A stretch of DNA of 64,000 bases from Paraburkholderia ginsengiterrae (GTDB lineage: Bacteria; Pseudomonadota; Gammaproteobacteria; Burkholderiales; Burkholderiaceae): the NCBI RefSeq assembly GCF_001645125.1, contig NZ_LXKA01000338.1, forward strand, positions 1 through 64,000, written 5' to 3'. This document shows positions 60,436-64,000 of this stretch, one piece after another; position 1 is the stretch's first letter; each line of letters begins with the position of its first letter. The translations under genes and the position numbers were made by a program. The notes under the pieces are model-generated. The model was given only the letters and a program-made list of their open reading frames with translations, did no database searches and was not told where the DNA came from.

Positions 60436-61260
60436 ATGAGCCAAGCCCTGCCGCCGTCTTCCGCCGATCCAACCAGCGCCGAACCGGCCCCGGACAAACC
60501 GGGCGACTCGTACGTGCAGTCGTTCGCGCGCGGGCTCGCGGTGATCCGCGCGTTCGACGCCAAACGCCCGGAACAGACGCTCACCGACGTCGCCGCCGCG
60601 ACCGGCCTCACGCGCGCCGGCGCACGCCGCATTCTGCTGACTTTGCAGACGCTCGGCTACGTGGAGGCCGAAGGCCGCCTGTTCCGCCTCACGCCGAAGA
60701 TTCTCGACCTCGGCTTCGCGTATCTGACCTCCATGCCGTTCTGGAACCTCGCCGAGCCGGTGATGGAACAACTGTCGGCGCAGGTTCACGAAAGCTGCTC
60801 GGCAGCGGTGCTCGATCGCACCGAGATCGTCTACGTTCTGCGCGTGCCGACGCACAAGATCATGACCATCAACCTGTCGATCGGCAGCCGCTTGCCGGCG
60901 TATTGCACGTCGATGGGCCGCATGCTGCTGTCCGCGCTCGACGACGAAACACTCGACGCGACCCTCAGTTCGACGCCGCTCTACGCCCACACGCCACGCA
61001 CGGTTACCGACAAGGAGGAGTTGAAGAAGCTGATCGCGCAGGTGCGCCGGCAAGGGTGGGCCATCGTCGATCAGGAACTGGAAGGCGGCTTGATCTCGCT
61101 GTCCGCGCCGATTCGCAATCGCCAGGGGCGCGTGATCGCCGCGATGAATATCAGCGGCAATGCGCAGCGCAATTCGGCCAAGCAGATGGTGAAGGCGTTT
61201 CTGGAGCCGCTGCAGCAGGCCGCGCAAACCGTCTCGGAGATGGTGGCGCGGCGCGGGTGA
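60436..61260 (+). CDS. IclR family transcriptional regulator, PcaR/PcaU/PobR branch
   Basis: 274 aa. After a Pro/Ala-rich 25-residue tail comes the HTH ([40 protein letters not shown]) and the GAF-like effector domain (about 95-270) with GRMLLSAL and [25 protein letters not shown] and the overall form match the PcaR/PcaU/CatR branch that responds to beta-ketoadipate or protocatechuate. Likely target is the pcaF gene 1.4 kb away through the sites at 59180-59213, and possibly the divergent isomerase. Confidence 0.92.
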   Translation: MSQALPPSSADPTSAEPAPDKPGDSYVQSFARGLAVIRAFDAKRPEQTLTDVAAATGLTRAGARRILLTLQTLGYVEAEGRLFRLTPKILDLGFAYLTSMPFWNLAEPVMEQLSAQVHESCSAAVLDRTEIVYVLRVPTHKIMTINLSIGSRLPAYCTSMGRMLLSALDDETLDATLSSTPLYAHTPRTVTDKEELKKLIAQVRRQGWAIVDQELEGGLISLSAPIRNRQGRVIAAMNISGNAQRNSAKQMVKAFLEPLQQAAQTVSEMVARRG

Positions 61261-61327
61261 CAGTGGCGGGTGCTCGCGCCGCTGTAGTTGCGAGACGAGC
61301 GCGCCGCGGCGCGGCTCGCCTGCCGGC

Positions 61328-62518
61328 TTACTGGCCCAGATAGCGCTCGACGAGCCGCGCCCAGAATGCCGCGCCGACCGGCAGACTGCGGTCGTTGAAA
61401 TCGTAGTGCGGGTTGTGCACCATGCAACCGTCCTCGCCCACTCCGTTGCCGATTCGCAAGAACGTGCCTGGACGCTTTTGCAGCATGAACGCGAAGTCTT
61501 CGCTGCCCATCAGAATGTCCGTGTTCGCCACCACCTTGTCGTCGCCGACCAGTTCGCGCGCCACCTCTACCGCGAAATCCGTTTCGGCATCCGAATTGAC
61601 GACCACCGGATAGCCTTCGATATATTCCACCACCGCGCGGGCGCCATAGCTCGCGGCCTGCGATTCCGCGAGTTCGGTAATGCGCTTCTTCAGCAGCGCG
61701 CGCACTTCCGGGCTGAACGATCGCACGCTCAACTCCAGTTTCGCGCTGTTCGAGATCACATTGTTCGCGGTGCCCGCATGCATCGAGCCGACCGTCACCA
61801 CCGCCGGTTGCGACGGGTCCACGTTACGCGCGACGATAGTCTGCAACGCCATCACGATGCTCGCCGCGACCACGACCGGATCGACCGTCAGATGAGGGCG
61901 CGCCGCATGGCCGCCGACGCCTTCGATCGTGATGACCGCCTTGTCGCCCGCCGACATGAACGGCCCCTTGCGGAACAGCAGCACGCCGGGCTCCGCGCCA
62001 GGATGGTTGTGCACACCGAACACGGCGTCGCAGGGAAAACGGTCGAACAGGCCGTCGTCGATCATTTTCTGCGCGCCGCTGTCGATGCCGCTTTCCTCGG
62101 CCGGCTGAAAGTACAGATGCACCGTGCCCGAGAAATTGCGCGTGGCCGCGAGACGTTGCGCGGCGCCCAGCAGCATGGTCGTGTGGCCGTCGTGGCCGCA
62201 GGCGTGCATCTTGCCGTGCGTGCCGCTCGCATACGGCAAGTCGGTTTGCTCGATGATCGGCAGCGCGTCCATATCCGCGCGAATGCCGATGCTGCGCTTG
62301 CCCTCGCCCACTTTCAGTGTGCCCACCACGCCCGTGCGGCCGACGCCGCGCGTGACCTGCCAGCCCCATTGCTCGAGCTTGTCGGCCACCAGCCCGCCGG
62401 TTTGCAGTTCCTCGTAAGCCAGTTCAGGGTGGTGATGGATGTGATGACGAATCTCGCGCAGGCTTTCGGCAGCAGGCAACAGGTCGGACACTTCGGTAAA
62501 ACGCGCGGATTCGCTCAT
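61328..62518 (-). CDS. M20 family amidohydrolase (hippurate hydrolase-like)
   Basis: 396 aa. IRHHIHHHPELAYEE, IRADMDALPI, HACGHDGHTTMLLG, FQPAEESGIDSG and the C-terminal GSEDFAFML are the M20D metal and catalytic motifs of HipO/AbgA/IAA-amino acid hydrolases. Expected to hydrolyse an N-acyl amino acid in the cytoplasm with a di-metal centre. ATG at 62518. It stands between the IclR gene and the GGDEF-EAL gene; no transporter adjoins it. Confidence 0.93.
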   Translation of the reverse strand: MSESARFTEVSDLLPAAESLREIRHHIHHHPELAYEELQTGGLVADKLEQWGWQVTRGVGRTGVVGTLKVGEGKRSIGIRADMDALPIIEQTDLPYASGTHGKMHACGHDGHTTMLLGAAQRLAATRNFSGTVHLYFQPAEESGIDSGAQKMIDDGLFDRFPCDAVFGVHNHPGAEPGVLLFRKGPFMSAGDKAVITIEGVGGHAARPHLTVDPVVVAASIVMALQTIVARNVDPSQPAVVTVGSMHAGTANNVISNSAKLELSVRSFSPEVRALLKKRITELAESQAASYGARAVVEYIEGYPVVVNSDAETDFAVEVARELVGDDKVVANTDILMGSEDFAFMLQKRPGTFLRIGNGVGEDGCMVHNPHYDFNDRSLPVGAAFWARLVERYLGQ

Positions 62519-62630
62519 CGTGATGGCTCCAGGGATTCAGACCGCAAGACAGTGCGGCAAACAAAATAGCACTATAGCCACGCCGCTTTGTTCGAGTAAG
62601 TCTTTTTCACCCTGATTAGCCGATGTGATG

Positions 62631-64000
62631 TCACCCGCCTGCCCGCGGGTCAGGTGCCGTCTCGGCGACGTCCGATTCGATACTCGACGGGCGCAGCATG
62701 GCGGCGATCGTGTCGCCCGAAACTGCGGCGCTGTAGAGAAAGCCCTGTCCTTCGCTACACCCGTGCTCCACCAGAAAGCCTCGCTGCACGTCCGTCTCGA
62801 CCCCTTCCGCTATCACGGCAAACTTCAATGCCTCGGCAATCGCAATGACCGCGAGTGTCAGTGCTTCGTATTCCGTGCCCTGGCCGATCTCCTGAACAAA
62901 CGCTTTGTCGATCTTGATGCGGTCGATACTGAATCGCTTCAGATAGCTCAGGCTGGAATAGCCGGTACCGAAATCGTCGATGGCGATCTTGACGCCGAGC
63001 TGCCGCAGTTCCTGCAGGACGCGTGCGGCTTCGTCCGCGTTGCGCATCAGCGCGCCTTCCGTCACTTCGAGTTCGAGCATGTCCGCCCGGCAGCCTGTGT
63101 CGGCCAGCACGGCACGCACCATATTGACGAGATCCGAGCGCTCCAGCTGAAGCGGCGAAACGTTCACCGAGACGCGGATGGGCGGGAAGCCCTGCTCGCG
63201 CCAGCTGCACGCCTGCTCGCAGGCGGTTCTCAATACCCATTCGCCGAGCCCCTGAATCAGGCCGGTTTCTTCGGCAATCGGGATGAAAACGGCGGGCGAC
63301 ACCACGCCAAGCTCGTCGTCGCGCCAACGCAGCAGCGCCTCAGCGCCGAAGATGCGCCCCGTCAGCATGTCGATCTGCGGCTGATAGGCGACCTGAAGCG
63401 CTTTGGCCTTCACCGCCCGGCGCAGCCTGGTCGAAAGCTGCAAGCGCTCCGCGGCCGCCCGGTTCAGCTCGGGCCGGTAGAACTGGTAGCCGTTGCGTCC
63501 ACGCGACTTCGCGAGGTACATCGCGGCGTCGGCATTACGGATCAGCGTATCGGCATCGGCGCCGTCCTGCGGATAAGTGCTCACGCCGATGCTGGCCTCC
63601 ACGTACAGCTCCCGCTCGCCGGCGTAGAACGGCTCGGTCATGGGGGCAATCACCCGTTCGAGCATCGGCACCAACTGCTCATCGCCTGAGCGCGCGGCGA
63701 CGATGATGAACTCGTCCCCACCGTAACGCGCGACGAGGTCGTTTGAGCGGACCAGCCGCTGCAAGCGCTTCGCGACGCTCGCCAGCAGCGTGTCGCCGAC
63801 ACGATGGCCGAGCGAGTCATTGACCTCCTTGAAGCGGTCGAGGTCGAGGAACATCACGGATACCTGGCTGCCGGCCTCGGAGGCGCGGCCAATCGCTTCG
63901 CCGAGACGCTCGTCGAGCAAGGTACGGTTGGGGAGTTCGGTCAATGCGTCATATCTGGCCTGGTGCTCGAGGCGGGCCTGATACTCGACCAGCGCCGTGA
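62631..64000 (-). CDS. GGDEF-EAL c-di-GMP protein, 5' end outside the window
   Basis: At least 455 residues, open at the right edge. The visible part starts in a linker (ARLEHQARYDALTELPNRT, the usual entry into GGDEF), then a GGDEF domain with intact YGGDEFI and an EAL domain with GAEALLRW, EVTEGAL, DDFGTGYSS and KIDKAFV. The frame continues past the TTG at 63944 to base 64000 without a stop, so the N-terminal sensor region is missing. Both catalytic signatures look intact. Ends with a short polar tail. Confidence 0.93.
   Translation of the reverse strand, partial: TALVEYQARLEHQARYDALTELPNRTLLDERLGEAIGRASEAGSQVSVMFLDLDRFKEVNDSLGHRVGDTLLASVAKRLQRLVRSNDLVARYGGDEFIIVAARSGDEQLVPMLERVIAPMTEPFYAGERELYVEASIGVSTYPQDGADADTLIRNADAAMYLAKSRGRNGYQFYRPELNRAAAERLQLSTRLRRAVKAKALQVAYQPQIDMLTGRIFGAEALLRWRDDELGVVSPAVFIPIAEETGLIQGLGEWVLRTACEQACSWREQGFPPIRVSVNVSPLQLERSDLVNMVRAVLADTGCRADMLELEVTEGALMRNADEAARVLQELRQLGVKIAIDDFGTGYSSLSYLKRFSIDRIKIDKAFVQEIGQGTEYEALTLAVIAIAEALKFAVIAEGVETDVQRGFLVEHGCSEGQGFLYSAAVSGDTIAAMLRPSSIESDVAETAPDPRAGG

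Overview
The window is a dense, high-GC stretch from a beta-proteobacterial chromosome, most likely Burkholderia sensu lato (Paraburkholderia-like). This is an inference from overall protein character: an acoXABC-lipA acetoin locus with AcoR, a YXWGXW-motif secreted protein, a DUF2917 protein, an aspartate carbamoyltransferase with an N-terminal HTH extension, and many LysR/oxidoreductase pairs. I saw no rRNA or tRNA gene, CRISPR array, transposase or prophage. Both window edges cut coding sequence: a possible 3' end at 1-72 and a c-di-GMP protein open at 64000.

Layout. 0.2-5.5 kb: membrane sterol-desaturase/hydroxylase, a LytS/LytTR two-component pair, a hotdog thioesterase, a GNAT acetyltransferase and a DHFR-like reductase. 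5.6-7.3 kb: SulP anion transporter. 7.8-14.8 kb: one minus-strand operon for a beta-glucoside: GH1 glucosidase, binding protein, two permeases, MalK-type ATPase and a LacI regulator, with a perfect LacI-type operator upstream of the glucosidase. 15-16 kb: secreted repeat protein. 16.1-20.3 kb: a GntR/HutC regulator with a consensus-like operator, then an AprA-like flavoprotein, an AprB-like 8-Cys ferredoxin, a HEAT-repeat protein and a DUF971 protein. I consider this the least understood system here. 20.4-23.4 kb: MHYT-GGDEF-EAL protein and an orphan 7-TM protein. 23.4-25.3 kb: M23 peptidase, coiled-coil membrane protein and bactofilin. 25.7-28.3 kb: DapA-family lyase divergent from an HTH-fused aspartate carbamoyltransferase.

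28.4-36.9 kb: secreted esterase; three successive LysR genes each divergent from an oxidoreductase (NQO-type quinone reductase; aldo/keto reductase plus carboxymuconolactone decarboxylase-like protein; second aldo/keto reductase); then an RsbRD-type histidine kinase. 37.4-41.3 kb: lipoprotein serine carboxypeptidase, EF-hand protein, a repeat-rich secreted protein and a translationally coupled small membrane protein. 41.5-49.3 kb: acetoin dehydrogenase operon acoX-acoA-acoB-acoC-lipA and divergent acoR. The intergenic region holds an excellent sigma-54 promoter, a cluster of CGTCTCA heptamers (candidate AcoR enhancer sites), and an array of nested 50-bp palindromic repeats in the predicted acoX leader.

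49.5-57.3 kb: PlpD-like patatin/beta-barrel protein, an RstAB-like two-component system with an alpha/beta hydrolase between regulator and kinase, a VirK/YbjX protein, a DUF2917 protein behind an attenuator-like leader, and a periplasmic protein with an internal duplication. 57.8-64 kb: beta-ketoadipyl-CoA thiolase with paired PcaR-like sites upstream, hydroxypyruvate-isomerase family protein divergent from an IclR/PcaR-type regulator, M20 amidohydrolase and a partial GGDEF-EAL protein.
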